Positions 7,433 to 15,868 of a stretch of 64,000 nucleotides of DNA are shown here, piece by piece (positions within the stretch are counted from its first letter, which is position 1; the number at the start of each line of letters is the position of its first letter). A model generated the notes under the pieces. That model was not told the DNA's origin and did not search any database. It saw nothing but the letters and a program-made list of their open reading frames with translations. The stretch is from Metallococcus carri (GTDB taxonomy: Bacteria; Actinomycetota; Actinomycetes; Actinomycetales; Dermatophilaceae): contig NZ_JAAOIV010000010.1 of assembly GCF_011440275.1 (NCBI RefSeq), positions 1-64,000 of the forward strand, given 5' to 3'. A program made the position numbers and the translations under genes.

Positions 7433-8698
7433 ATGGCCCTCACCAACGAAACCGTCTTCACCTGGGCGGCCCCACCCCTGAAGTTCGGCGTCGGCGCCCT
7501 GGAGGAGGTCGGCCTCGAGGCCGGCGCTCGCGGCGCGCGCTCGGTGCTCGTGCTCACCGATCCCGGCGTCGCCGAGACCGGTGTGCCCGCCCGCGTCGTC
7601 GCCTCGCTCGAGGCGGCCGGCATCGCGGTCACGCTCTTTGACCGAGTCGGCGTCGAGCCCACCGACGCCTCGATCGAGGAGGCGGTCGAGTTCGCGCGAG
7701 CCGGGGAGTATGACGCGTATGTCGCCGTCGGCGGTGGCTCGGCGATCGACACGGCCAAGGCCGTGAACCTGCTCGTCACCCAGGGCGGCGACCTGCTCGA
7801 CTACGTCACCCCGCCGATCGGCAGGGGCCAGCTGCCGACCTCGGCGCTGAAGCCGCTGATCGCCATACCGACGACGGCTGGGACCGGCTCGGAATCGACC
7901 ACCATCTGCGTGATCGACCTGCTCCAGCAGCACCTCAAGGCGGGCGTGAGCCACGCCGCGCTGCGGCCGGTGCTCGCGATCGTCGACCCGACGACCACCC
8001 TCACGATGCCGCCGGAGGTGACGGCGGCGAGCGGCATGGACGTGCTCAGCCACGCGCTCGAGAGCTACACCAGCGTGCCGTTCGACTCCAAGCCCGCGCC
8101 GGATGACCCGATGAAGCGACCGGCCTTCTGCGGGTCCAACCCGATCAGCGATGTGTGGTGCGAGACCGCGCTCAGGTTGGTCGGCGCCAACCTGCGGCGC
8201 GCGGTGATGAACGGGCGGGACATGACCGCGCGCACCGCGATGACGCTGGCCTCGACCTCGGCCGGCACCGGATTCGGCAACGCCGGCACCCACCTGCCGC
8301 ACGCCAATGCCTACCCGATCGCGGGCGCCGTCAAGGACTACCAGGCGAGTGGCTATCCGCAGATGCCGATGGTGCCGCACGGCCAGGCGGTCTCGGTCAC
8401 CGCGCCACATGTCTTTCGCTGGACCTATCCCGGTGACCCGCAGCGCCACCTGCGCGCAGCCGAGTTGCTGTCCGGGCAGACCTTCGACGCCCGCGACGGG
8501 GCCGACGCGCTCGCCGGGGTCCTCGCGGACCTGATGCGCGACATCGGCATACCGTCCAAGCTCGCAGATTTCGGCTATGCGGAGAGTGACATCGACACCC
8601 TCGTCACCGGCACGATGAAGCAGACTCGCCAGCTGGCCGTCGTGCCGCGCCCGGTGACGCCCGAGGCGTTGGCCGGGATCTTCCGGGCGGCGCTGTGA
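7433..8698 (+). CDS. hydroxyacid-oxoacid transhydrogenase-like iron alcohol dehydrogenase
   Basis: Group III metal-dependent alcohol dehydrogenase of 421 residues. The order GGGSAIDTAK, PTTAGTGSE, SNPISDVWCETALRLV, GFGNAGTHLPHANAYPI and MVPHGQAVSVT closely follows the ADHFE1 hydroxyacid-oxoacid transhydrogenase, which oxidises 4-hydroxybutyrate to succinate semialdehyde using 2-oxoglutarate. The His residues of the latter segments would bind the metal. GGAGG at 7421-7425 sets the ATG. It is coupled to an MHS-family transporter, suggesting uptake and first oxidation of a hydroxy acid. Whether the bacterial enzyme acts on 4-hydroxybutyrate is not shown by the sequence. Confidence 0.8.
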   Translation: MALTNETVFTWAAPPLKFGVGALEEVGLEAGARGARSVLVLTDPGVAETGVPARVVASLEAAGIAVTLFDRVGVEPTDASIEEAVEFARAGEYDAYVAVGGGSAIDTAKAVNLLVTQGGDLLDYVTPPIGRGQLPTSALKPLIAIPTTAGTGSESTTICVIDLLQQHLKAGVSHAALRPVLAIVDPTTTLTMPPEVTAASGMDVLSHALESYTSVPFDSKPAPDDPMKRPAFCGSNPISDVWCETALRLVGANLRRAVMNGRDMTARTAMTLASTSAGTGFGNAGTHLPHANAYPIAGAVKDYQASGYPQMPMVPHGQAVSVTAPHVFRWTYPGDPQRHLRAAELLSGQTFDARDGADALAGVLADLMRDIGIPSKLADFGYAESDIDTLVTGTMKQTRQLAVVPRPVTPEALAGIFRAAL

Positions 8699-10062
8699 GC
8701 TCCGCGGCGAAGCCGGTCCCGCCGCCGCCGGACGACTCGACGGAGCGGCCGGCCCGCAACCAACTGCGCACCGTGCTCGCCTCCACGGTCATCGGCACCA
8801 CGGTCGAGTGGTACGACTTCTTCCTGTATGGCGTGGCCGCCGGCATCATCTTCAACAAGCAGTTCTTCCCCTCGCACGACCCGACGGTCGCCACCCTGCT
8901 GTCCTTCACCACCTTCGCGCTCGGCTTCGTCGCGCGACCGGTGGGCGGGCTGATCTTCGGGCACATCGGTGACCGGGTCGGACGCAAACGCACCCTGGTG
9001 ATGACGATGCTCATCATGGGCGTCGCGACCTTCCTGATCGGCTGCCTGCCGACCTACGGCCAGATCGGGGTGCTGGCGCCGATCCTGCTCGTGGTGCTGC
9101 GCCTGCTGCAGGGCATCGCGGTCGGTGGCGAGTGGGGCGGCGCGATCCTGATGTCGGTCGAATACGCCCCGCGCGACAAACGCTCCCTCTTCGGCTCGGT
9201 GCCGCAGATGGGCCTGGCCTTCGGGCTGGTGCTCGGCACGGGCGTCTTCGCCCTCGCCAGCGCTGTCATGGACGACGCGGCGTTCAACGCCTGGGGCTGG
9301 CGGGTGACGTTCTGGCTCAGCCTGGTGCTCGTGATCGTCGGCCTCGTGGTGCGCCTGAAGGTCATGGAGACCCCGGCCTTCCGCACCCTGCAGGAGACCG
9401 AGGACACCGCGGTCGTGCCGGCGAAGATCCTGCTCGCTGATCGGGTCAACCGGCGCAACCTCTTCCTCGGGATGGGGGCGCGGTGGGTCGAGGGCGTCGC
9501 CTTCAACACCTGGGCGGTCTTCTCGATCACCTATGCCACCGGCACGCTGAAGATGCAGCGAGAATCAGCCCTGCTCGGCGTCATGGTCGCCGCGATCGTG
9601 CTGCTCGCGTTCATCCCGATCGGTGGGCTCATCGCCGACCGGATCACCGCGCGCCGCACCTTCGCGATCGGTGCGGCGGTCGCCGCGCTGGCACCACTGC
9701 TCGCCTTCCCGCTGATGAACACCGGCAACCCCTGGCTCAACGGGCTCGCGCTGGTGATCGTCCTCGGCATTCTGTATGGCGTGCTCTACGGCCCCGAGGG
9801 CGCGTTTTTCGCCGAGCTGTTCCCGGTGAAGGTGCGGTATTCGGGCATCTCGGTGGTCTACCAGATGTCCGGCATCGTGGCCTCCGGGCTGACCCCGCTG
9901 ATCCTCACCTGGTTGCTCGACAAGGCCGGTGGCGGCGTCGGGCTGATCGTCGGCTACTTCTTGGTCACCGGGCTGATCAGCACGGTGTGCGCGCTGCTGC
10001 TGCGCCCCGTCCCCGACGGTGTGCCGCTGGCCGCGCCGGCGAGCCCGGCCACAGCCGGCTGA
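8695..10062 (+). CDS. MFS transporter, metabolite:H+ symporter (MHS) family
   Basis: 455 residues and about 12 transmembrane helices. The MHS signatures GTTVEWYDFFLYG near residue 30 and FGHIGDRVGRKR in the helix 2-3 loop place it with ShiA/KgtP/ProP-like organic acid or osmolyte importers. Its GTG start overlaps the upstream stop as GTGA, so it is coupled to the transhydrogenase. Substrate is probably the acid handled by that enzyme (inference). Confidence 0.88.
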   Translation: MSSAAKPVPPPPDDSTERPARNQLRTVLASTVIGTTVEWYDFFLYGVAAGIIFNKQFFPSHDPTVATLLSFTTFALGFVARPVGGLIFGHIGDRVGRKRTLVMTMLIMGVATFLIGCLPTYGQIGVLAPILLVVLRLLQGIAVGGEWGGAILMSVEYAPRDKRSLFGSVPQMGLAFGLVLGTGVFALASAVMDDAAFNAWGWRVTFWLSLVLVIVGLVVRLKVMETPAFRTLQETEDTAVVPAKILLADRVNRRNLFLGMGARWVEGVAFNTWAVFSITYATGTLKMQRESALLGVMVAAIVLLAFIPIGGLIADRITARRTFAIGAAVAALAPLLAFPLMNTGNPWLNGLALVIVLGILYGVLYGPEGAFFAELFPVKVRYSGISVVYQMSGIVASGLTPLILTWLLDKAGGGVGLIVGYFLVTGLISTVCALLLRPVPDGVPLAAPASPATAG

Positions 10063-10086
10063 GCGCTGACCACCGGGTATGACGAA

Positions 10087-10116
10087 GGGGCGGGCTCTCG
10101 TGCGAGAGCCCGCCCC
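10087..10116. terminator. bidirectional hairpin between convergent transporters
   Basis: GGGGCGGGCTCTCG (10087-10100) pairs perfectly with CGAGAGCCCGCCCC (10103-10116). No T-tract follows on the plus strand. It sits between two genes that end facing each other. Confidence 0.8.
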
Positions 10117-10134
10117 TGTCGGCATACGGCCGGG

Positions 10135-11898
10135 TTATTTGGCCGCGTGCTTGGGAGTGGTGTGCGACGGCGGGGTGTCGTCGGGGACCTCCTGGGTCGC
10201 CAGATGACGGGCACCGACGGCGGCCGGGGTCGACTCGGCGGCCGCCTCGACCGGGGCCGAAACCTCGCCCGCCTGCTTGGCCGCTTCGGCCCGGGCGAGA
10301 GCACCCGCGGACTGCTGGCGCAGCTCGACGTGCGGCATCAAGAAGGTCACCAGGAAGGCGATCACCATGATGCCCGCGGCGATGAGGAACACCGTGCTCA
10401 TCGCCCCGGCGAAGCCCACCTTGAACGGGTGGCCGAAGACCGACGGCAGCTGGTTGATGACCGAGCTGTCGTCCTGCACCCGTGCGTTGAACGCGCCCGG
10501 GTTGGTCTGCAGTTGCTGCACGAGCGGGTCGCGCAGCAGCGCCGGGTCCTGCGCCACCGCGGACTTGATCGCCGGCTGAGCCGCGGTGAACGCGGTGGTG
10601 ATCTTGTCGCCAACCGTGCTGAACAGGATCGACAAGAAGACTGCCACACCGAGCGTGCCACCGATCTGCCGGAAGAAGGTGGCGGCGCTGGTGGCCACAC
10701 CGATCTCGCGCGGCGGGACCGCATTCTGGATGATCAGCGTCAGCGGCTGCATGCAGTTGCCGATGCCGAAGCCGAGGATCAGCATGTAGGCCATCACCTG
10801 CCACAGCGGGGTGTCCGCGCCGATCTGCCACAGCAAGAACAGGCCGATGACGGCCAGCCCGGTGCCGAAGATCGGGAACTCGCGGATGCGACCGGTGCGG
10901 GCGGTGATCTGACCAGAGATCACACCGGCGCTCATCATGCCGAGCACCATCGGCAGCATCATGAAGCCGGACTTCATCGGCGATGCGCCGTGGACGATCT
11001 GCATGTAGAGCGGCAGCACCATGATGCCGCCGAACATCGCGACACCGACGATGATGCTGGCCACGATCGTCACCGAGGCGGTGCGCATCTTGAACAGACG
11101 CAACGGGATCAGCGCGTCACCCTTCATCCGGTGCTCGATGGCGATGAACGCCGCGGTGCCGATGGCGCCGATGACGAAGCAGACGATCGAGCGGCCGGAG
11201 CCCCAGCCCCAGGTGCGGCCCTGCTCGGCGACGGTGAGCAGCGGCACGAGCGCCACGACCAGCGCGGCGGCGCCCCACCAGTCGACGCGTGCCTCGCGGC
11301 GGTTGTGCTCCAGGTGCAGGGTGCGCTGCACGACGGCGAGCGCGGCGATGCCGATCGGCACGTTGACCAGGAAGACCCAGCGCCAGCCGGTGAGGCCGAG
11401 GATGGTGTTGGCCTCGGCGAAGAAGCCGCCGACGACCGGGCCGAGCACCGAGGAGGTGGCGAAGACGGCCATGAAGTAGCCGGTGTACTTCGCCCGCTCA
11501 CGCGGCGGCACGATGTCACCGATGATCGCCAGTGCGAGCGTGAAGAGGCCGCCGGCACCGATCCCCTGCAGCGCACGGAAGGCCGCGAGCATGTACATCG
11601 AGGTGGCGAAGGAGCAGGCGAACGAGCCGATCACGAACACCGTGATCGCGAACATGAACAGCTTCTTGCGGCCGTAGAGGTCGCCGAGCTTGCCGTAGAT
11701 CGGCGTGGCGATCGTCGAGGTGATCAGGTATGCCGTGGTCACCCAGGCCTGCACGGACAGCCCGTGCAGGTCGTCGGAGATCGTGCGGATGGCGGTCGAG
11801 ACGATCGTCTGGTCCAGCGCTGCGAGGAACATGCCCATCAGCAGGCCGGTGAGGATCGTCATGATTTGGGAGTGCGTGTATTCGCCGTCTTCGGTCAC
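10135..11898 (-). CDS. DHA2-type MFS multidrug efflux protein (14 TMS)
   Basis: 587 residues with about 14 hydrophobic helices. The DHA2 motifs LDQTIVSTAIRTI in helix 1 and GKLGDLYGRKK in the helix 2-3 loop place it with EmrB/QacA drug:H+ antiporters. An Ala/Glu-rich tail of about 60 residues is cytoplasmic. The start is GTG 11898, with GGAG upstream and a GTGA overlap with the MarR gene. The reading frame stays open further upstream but that part overlaps MarR out of frame and is not real coding. Expression is likely controlled by the co-transcribed MarR. Confidence 0.9.
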   Translation of the reverse strand: MTEDGEYTHSQIMTILTGLLMGMFLAALDQTIVSTAIRTISDDLHGLSVQAWVTTAYLITSTIATPIYGKLGDLYGRKKLFMFAITVFVIGSFACSFATSMYMLAAFRALQGIGAGGLFTLALAIIGDIVPPRERAKYTGYFMAVFATSSVLGPVVGGFFAEANTILGLTGWRWVFLVNVPIGIAALAVVQRTLHLEHNRREARVDWWGAAALVVALVPLLTVAEQGRTWGWGSGRSIVCFVIGAIGTAAFIAIEHRMKGDALIPLRLFKMRTASVTIVASIIVGVAMFGGIMVLPLYMQIVHGASPMKSGFMMLPMVLGMMSAGVISGQITARTGRIREFPIFGTGLAVIGLFLLWQIGADTPLWQVMAYMLILGFGIGNCMQPLTLIIQNAVPPREIGVATSAATFFRQIGGTLGVAVFLSILFSTVGDKITTAFTAAQPAIKSAVAQDPALLRDPLVQQLQTNPGAFNARVQDDSSVINQLPSVFGHPFKVGFAGAMSTVFLIAAGIMVIAFLVTFLMPHVELRQQSAGALARAEAAKQAGEVSAPVEAAAESTPAAVGARHLATQEVPDDTPPSHTTPKHAAK

Positions 11899-12377
11899 GA
11901 CTGCTCCTTTCCGTGAGTCGGTTGGTCGATGAGCCGCGTGAGTTCCGCGGCGAGGTCGTCGTTGAACCGGCGCAGGTAGGCGTTGAACGCCTTGACGTCC
12001 TTCGCGGTCCAGTCGGTCAACAGCTTCTGCATCCACTCGCCGCGGCGTTGCAGCACCTTGTCCACGAGTTCCTCGCCGGGCGGGGTGAGCTGCACCATCT
12101 GGGCGCGACCGTCGTCGGGGTCGGGCGCCTTCTCCACGAGGTCCCGCGAGACCAGGTGCGCGACCTGGCGGCTGACGGTGGAGGCGTCGGAGTGGATCTG
12201 GCCGGCGAGCGCGGACACCCGGCACGGCCCGCACTGCAGCGCGACGAGCAGCGGATAGGCCGACGACTCGATGCCGTCGGACTGGGCTGGTTTGTGGTGG
12301 CGCAACGCCGTCAGCTTCTTCATGACGTGCACCAGGTCGACCGCGAGGTCTGAGGCGGTCGAGTGGTCTACGCCCAT
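11895..12377 (-). CDS. MarR-family transcriptional regulator
   Basis: 160 residues with the MarR winged helix: ESSAYPLLVALQCGPCRVSALAGQIHS followed by DASTVSRQVAHLVSRDLVEK and the wing DPDDGRAQMV. Start ATG 12377 has GGGAGG 7 nt upstream; the frame is open further upstream but that would run through the promoter. The first gene of a two-gene operon with the efflux pump, it is probably autoregulatory through the palindrome at its promoter. CGPC is an unusual pair of cysteines that could sense redox (inference). Confidence 0.9.
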   Translation of the reverse strand: MGVDHSTASDLAVDLVHVMKKLTALRHHKPAQSDGIESSAYPLLVALQCGPCRVSALAGQIHSDASTVSRQVAHLVSRDLVEKAPDPDDGRAQMVQLTPPGEELVDKVLQRRGEWMQKLLTDWTAKDVKAFNAYLRRFNDDLAAELTRLIDQPTHGKEQS

Positions 12378-12411
12378 CAGCGGCCTCCCTTCGTGGGACT
12401 TCGGTGGGTTC

Positions 12412-12459
12412 GGATGCGTGCAACACGCAACTATATGGATGCGTGCGGCATACAAGCAA
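12412..12459 (-). promoter_or_regulatory. marR operon promoter and operator
   Basis: On the minus strand TTGCTT, an 18-bp spacer and TATAGT (12435-12430) form a promoter. Immediately downstream lies GCGTG-CAA-CACGC (12416-12428 in plus coordinates), placed over the likely start point. GGATGCGTGC is directly repeated at 12412-12421 and 12437-12446, so two half-sites flank the -10 box. Confidence 0.6.
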
Positions 12460-12525
12460 ACTGACGCCGTATGACGTCCCTCACCTCCCGCGCGAGTGGG
12501 CAGTTATCGCCGCGCGAGCGGGTGG

Positions 12526-13383
12526 TTACGGCGTGATCGCCAGGGCGTCGAGCACGCGCCGGGCGACATCCTCGTCACCCTCCACGCTGTAGCGCAGCTC
12601 GTCCACCGCCACCCGCCCGGCACCGCGCCGGGTGAGTTCTTCGGTGGACAGCCGGATTGTCGTCGCTTCGTCGGTCTCGTGCCCCGCGGTCAGCGCGTCA
12701 CCGGAGAACAACGCCTCACCCCGTGGGCGCCCGTCCTCGCCTTCGATGACCCGCACGCCGCGGCGCGCCTGCACCGGCCCGGTCACCTCGATGATCACCG
12801 TGGTGCCGACCGGCAGGGCCGCCGTGCGGGCCACGACACGCGGCAGCGCGTCGAGCACCAGCTTGGTGAACAGCGCCGCGGCCGGCGAATCCAGATTGCC
12901 CGGGTGGTTCAGGGCATTGCGCAGATCCTGCTCGTGACACCACACGTCGATGACGCGGAAGCCGAGGATCTCCTGAGGCGATCCGAGGCCGAAGGGGCCC
13001 GGCACGTCCTGCTCCGGGTCGGCGAGATAACCGTGGATCTGAGCCGTGCGCAGCGGCAGCACGTCCTGCCATTCGGCGACGACCTCCGCCCCGCTGCGGG
13101 AGCGGCGCACCTCGACCGACGCCTCGATGCCGCGACCCAGCTCCGACAGCAGCCAGGGATAGTCCGGCACCTCGACCGCTTCTTCCGGCAGGCCGGCGAG
13201 CATGCGCTCCACACCGACGACATGCGAGATCTGGTCCTTCACCGTCCAGCCCGGACACTGCGTCTGCAGGTCGAAATCTTCATCCTTGGCAGTGATCCCC
13301 AGGTCGAGCACCGCTTGAGCGGTGTTGGTCCACGCCTCGATCAGGTCGGCAAGCTCGGATGGGGGCTGGGGGCGGGTCGGCAT
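12526..13383 (-). CDS. maleylpyruvate isomerase family mycothiol-dependent enzyme
   Basis: 285 residues. The N-terminal MDMPI/DinB-like four-helix domain (about 10-160) has CPGWTVKDQISHVVGVE, whose His, together with a later H in DVWCHEQDLR, matches the metal-binding positions of the family. A C-terminal SCP2-like domain (about 190-285) follows. The actual reaction is unknown for most members; mycothiol dependence is family knowledge. The ATG at 13383 lies 7 nt after a TAGCGT box on the minus strand, suggesting a leaderless message. A GTG at 13392 is an alternative. Divergent from the CtaG fusion. Confidence 0.82.
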   Translation of the reverse strand: MPTRPQPPSELADLIEAWTNTAQAVLDLGITAKDEDFDLQTQCPGWTVKDQISHVVGVERMLAGLPEEAVEVPDYPWLLSELGRGIEASVEVRRSRSGAEVVAEWQDVLPLRTAQIHGYLADPEQDVPGPFGLGSPQEILGFRVIDVWCHEQDLRNALNHPGNLDSPAAALFTKLVLDALPRVVARTAALPVGTTVIIEVTGPVQARRGVRVIEGEDGRPRGEALFSGDALTAGHETDEATTIRLSTEELTRRGAGRVAVDELRYSVEGDEDVARRVLDALAITP

Positions 13384-13429
13384 ACTGCCCACGCTAACGG
13401 CACCCGACGATGCGGCGAGGACTGCCGCG

Positions 13430-13435
13430 TACGCT
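13430..13435 (+). promoter_or_regulatory. -10 box of a leaderless promoter (CtaG fusion)
   Basis: TACGCT is followed by 7 nt and GTG 13443. No good -35 is seen. Confidence 0.45.
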
Positions 13436-13442
13436 CAAGAGG

Positions 13443-15413
13443 GTGAGCCTCCCCTCATCCCGATTGCCCTCCAGTCGTGCGATCGCGGGCGCCGCGCTCG
13501 CGATCGGCGTGGTCGTCTGCCTGGTGACCCTGGCCGCCAATGGTGCGGCTGCGGCGCTGCTGCTCGCCGACCCAGGGCCGATCGTGCGCTGGGGCCAGCC
13601 CCTCGTGCGGACCGTGCACGACCTGGCCGCCGCCCTCACCATCGGAGCACTGCTCGTCGGTGGCTTCCTCGTGCCGGAAGCCGCGCGCACCGACCGGCGC
13701 GCTCGCTGCGCCCGGCTGGCGCGCTGGGCCGCGTTGATCTGGGGTGTCGCCGGGTTGGTCGGCGGACTCTTCGCCTATGCCTTGGTCGCCGGGCAGCCGC
13801 TCGGTTCGAGCGGATTCTGGTCGGGCTGGTGGGATGGCACCTGGCAGCTCGAGGTGCTGCGCGCCCCCGCGATCACCTCCCTGGCTGCGCTCGCACTCGC
13901 CGCTTGGCTGGCCGTGCGCCCCGATCGAGGCGGTATGGCGTGGGCCTTCTTCGGCGGACTTCTCGCCCTCTATCCGCTGGCGCTGACCGGACATGCCGCC
14001 GGGTCCACCGATCACGAGACGGCGGTGGACTCGCTGCTGTTGCATCTCGGCGCGGTGACGGTCTGGGCAGGTGGGCTGGCCGCGATCATGCTGCTGTGGC
14101 GTCACCTCGGCAAGGGTGCCGCCATTACTGTGCAGCGCTTCTCGAAGGTTGCGACCTGGTGCTACCCCATCGTGGGCCTGTCCGGCCTGCTCCAAGCGAC
14201 CCTGCGCCTGGACGACTGGGCCGCGCTCGGGTCGGCATACGGCGTGGTCCTCTTGCTCAAGGTGGTGGCCTTCGTGGTGCTGGGGGCGATCGCGTGGGAG
14301 CACCGGCGCCGGTTCGTAGCCCGCCTGGCCGAGAGCGAACCCAAGCGCGCCGCCTTCGCCCGGCTGGCCTTCGTCGAGGTGCTCGTCATGGCCGTCGCGA
14401 TCGGGTTGGCGACGGCGCTCGCACGGTCGGCCCCCGACGAGGCACCGCCGATCACCGGAGCGGATCCCGCCTTCGACCTGACCGGCTACCCGACGCCGGC
14501 GCCGATCACGCCCGAACGCTATGCCTTCGGCTGGCAGCCGCAGTGGTTGATGACCACGCTCGCGGTCGTGGCGGTCGGGGTCTATCTCGGCTGGGTGCTG
14601 CGGCTGCGCCGGCGCGGTGACCACTGGCCGGTGATCCGCACGATCAGTTGGGTGGTCGGCTGGGTGATCTTCGCCTGGATGGTCTCGGGCGGCCCGGCGA
14701 TCTACGGCCGGGTGATGTTCTCGGCGCACATGGGCCAGCACATGGTGATCTCGATGCTCGTGCCGATCTTCCTGGTGCGTGGCGGGGTGGTCACGCTGAT
14801 GACGCGCGCGGTGCCCAAGCGCACCGACCACACCCTCGGCCCGCGGGAGATTGTGCTCGGGCTGGTGCACTCGCGGCCGATGGCAGTGCTGAGCAACCCG
14901 GTCATTTCCGCCGTCATCGTGCTGGGCACGCTGATCGCCTTCTACTACACGCCCTGGTTCGAGTTCTCGTTGCGCACCCACACCGGGCACCTGTCGATGA
15001 TCGTCCACTTCCTGCTCTCCGGATATCTGTATGCCGGATCGCTCGTGGGCATCGACCCCGGCCCGGCGAAGTGGGCGCCTCCCGTGCGGATGCTGGTGCT
15101 GCTGGTGACCATCGCCTTCCACGCGTTCTTCGGAGTGGCGATGATGACCGGCACGGCCTTGCTCGGCGGCGAATTCTTCACGCTGGTGCAGCTGCCGTGG
15201 GTGCCCGACCCGCTCGTGGATCAACAACGCGCGGGCACGGTCGCGTGGGGTGCCGGCGAGCTGCCGACGTTGATGCTCGCAATGTTGCTCGCGGCCGAGT
15301 GGTACCGGCGCGACCAGGCCGATGCGCGCCGATCAGCCCGGCAAGCCGACCGCGACGACGACGCCGAGCTGCGCGCCTACAACGACTACCTCGCCTCCCG
15401 CCGCCAGCCGTGA
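13443..15413 (+). CDS. CopD-CtaG fusion: copper import / cytochrome oxidase assembly membrane protein
   Basis: 656 residues and about 14 transmembrane helices. The N-terminal half (about 1-330) resembles CopD, with HDLAAALTIGALLVGGFLVP and LTGHAAGSTDHE. The C-terminal half (about 350-640) is caa3_CtaG-like, with FSAHMGQHMVISMLVPIFL, IVHFLLSGYLYAGSL and FHAFFGVAMM, all rich in His and Met that could bind copper. Fusion of the two domains is known in actinobacteria and is linked to copper supply for cytochrome c oxidase. The start is GTG 13443, fitting the leaderless box; an ATG at 13410 is the alternative. Confidence 0.88.
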   Translation: MSLPSSRLPSSRAIAGAALAIGVVVCLVTLAANGAAAALLLADPGPIVRWGQPLVRTVHDLAAALTIGALLVGGFLVPEAARTDRRARCARLARWAALIWGVAGLVGGLFAYALVAGQPLGSSGFWSGWWDGTWQLEVLRAPAITSLAALALAAWLAVRPDRGGMAWAFFGGLLALYPLALTGHAAGSTDHETAVDSLLLHLGAVTVWAGGLAAIMLLWRHLGKGAAITVQRFSKVATWCYPIVGLSGLLQATLRLDDWAALGSAYGVVLLLKVVAFVVLGAIAWEHRRRFVARLAESEPKRAAFARLAFVEVLVMAVAIGLATALARSAPDEAPPITGADPAFDLTGYPTPAPITPERYAFGWQPQWLMTTLAVVAVGVYLGWVLRLRRRGDHWPVIRTISWVVGWVIFAWMVSGGPAIYGRVMFSAHMGQHMVISMLVPIFLVRGGVVTLMTRAVPKRTDHTLGPREIVLGLVHSRPMAVLSNPVISAVIVLGTLIAFYYTPWFEFSLRTHTGHLSMIVHFLLSGYLYAGSLVGIDPGPAKWAPPVRMLVLLVTIAFHAFFGVAMMTGTALLGGEFFTLVQLPWVPDPLVDQQRAGTVAWGAGELPTLMLAMLLAAEWYRRDQADARRSARQADRDDDAELRAYNDYLASRRQP

Positions 15414-15414
15414 C

Positions 15415-15579
15415 CCTCGTCGGTTGAGCGCGCGGAGGAGCGCAGCGACGACGCGCTCCCCTCGTCGGTTGCGCGCCGTCCTGAGCGAGTCGAAGGGCGA
15501 GCGGAGGAGCGCAGCGACGACGCGCTCCCCTCGTCGGTTGAGCGAGCGGAGGAGCGCAGCGACGACGCGCGTCGAAACC
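15415..15579. repeat. GGTTGAGC...GTCGAAACC repeats, three copies
   Basis: Three copies of GGAGGAGCGCAGCGACGACG, two preceded by GGTTGAGC (one by GGTTGCGC); the last ends GCGTCGAAACC (15569-15579). The middle part carries CGTCCTGAGCGAGTCGAAGG, reading in the opposite sense. It fills the first part of the 455-bp convergent gap. Confidence 0.88.
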
Positions 15580-15617
15580 CGGCGAGCCCTGCCGCGGCGT
15601 TCTTCACCCCGAGGCAG

Positions 15618-15735
15618 CCGACATTCTGGAGACTTTTGGTGCGGGTATGGCGGTTCGGGGTCGGGGAAGTCGCCAGTGTGGAGACTTTTGGTGCGGGCAT
15701 GGCAGCGGCCGAAAGCCGGACATTGTGGAGACTTT
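15618..15735 (+). repeat. three hairpin-plus-T-tract elements, about 51 bp apart
   Basis: Copies at 15618-15638, 15669-15689 and 15715-15735. The clearest, GTCGCCA-GTG-TGGAGAC, folds with one G/A mismatch and is followed by TTTTGGTGCGGG. T-tracts start at 15635, 15686 and 15733. Together with the T-tract this looks like a run of intrinsic terminators for the upstream plus-strand gene. The rest of the gap to 15868 holds no gene that I can see. Confidence 0.75.
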
Positions 15736-15868
15736 CGCGGGCAGGGTAAGCGATGGTGACGTATGGCGGCCGCCGGTTTCTCCCGCCGAGGCATCCAACG
15801 TCCGGTGCTGCCACGGAATTGGTGGCCGCGGAGAGGTGGAGGCGCCACGCCGAGTCGCGCTCGATGCC

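Noticed and set aside
10135-12459. A single 774-residue MarR-MFS fusion
   Set aside because: The upstream part of the open frame overlaps MarR in another frame; GTG 11898 with GGAG and a GTGA overlap explains two separate proteins.
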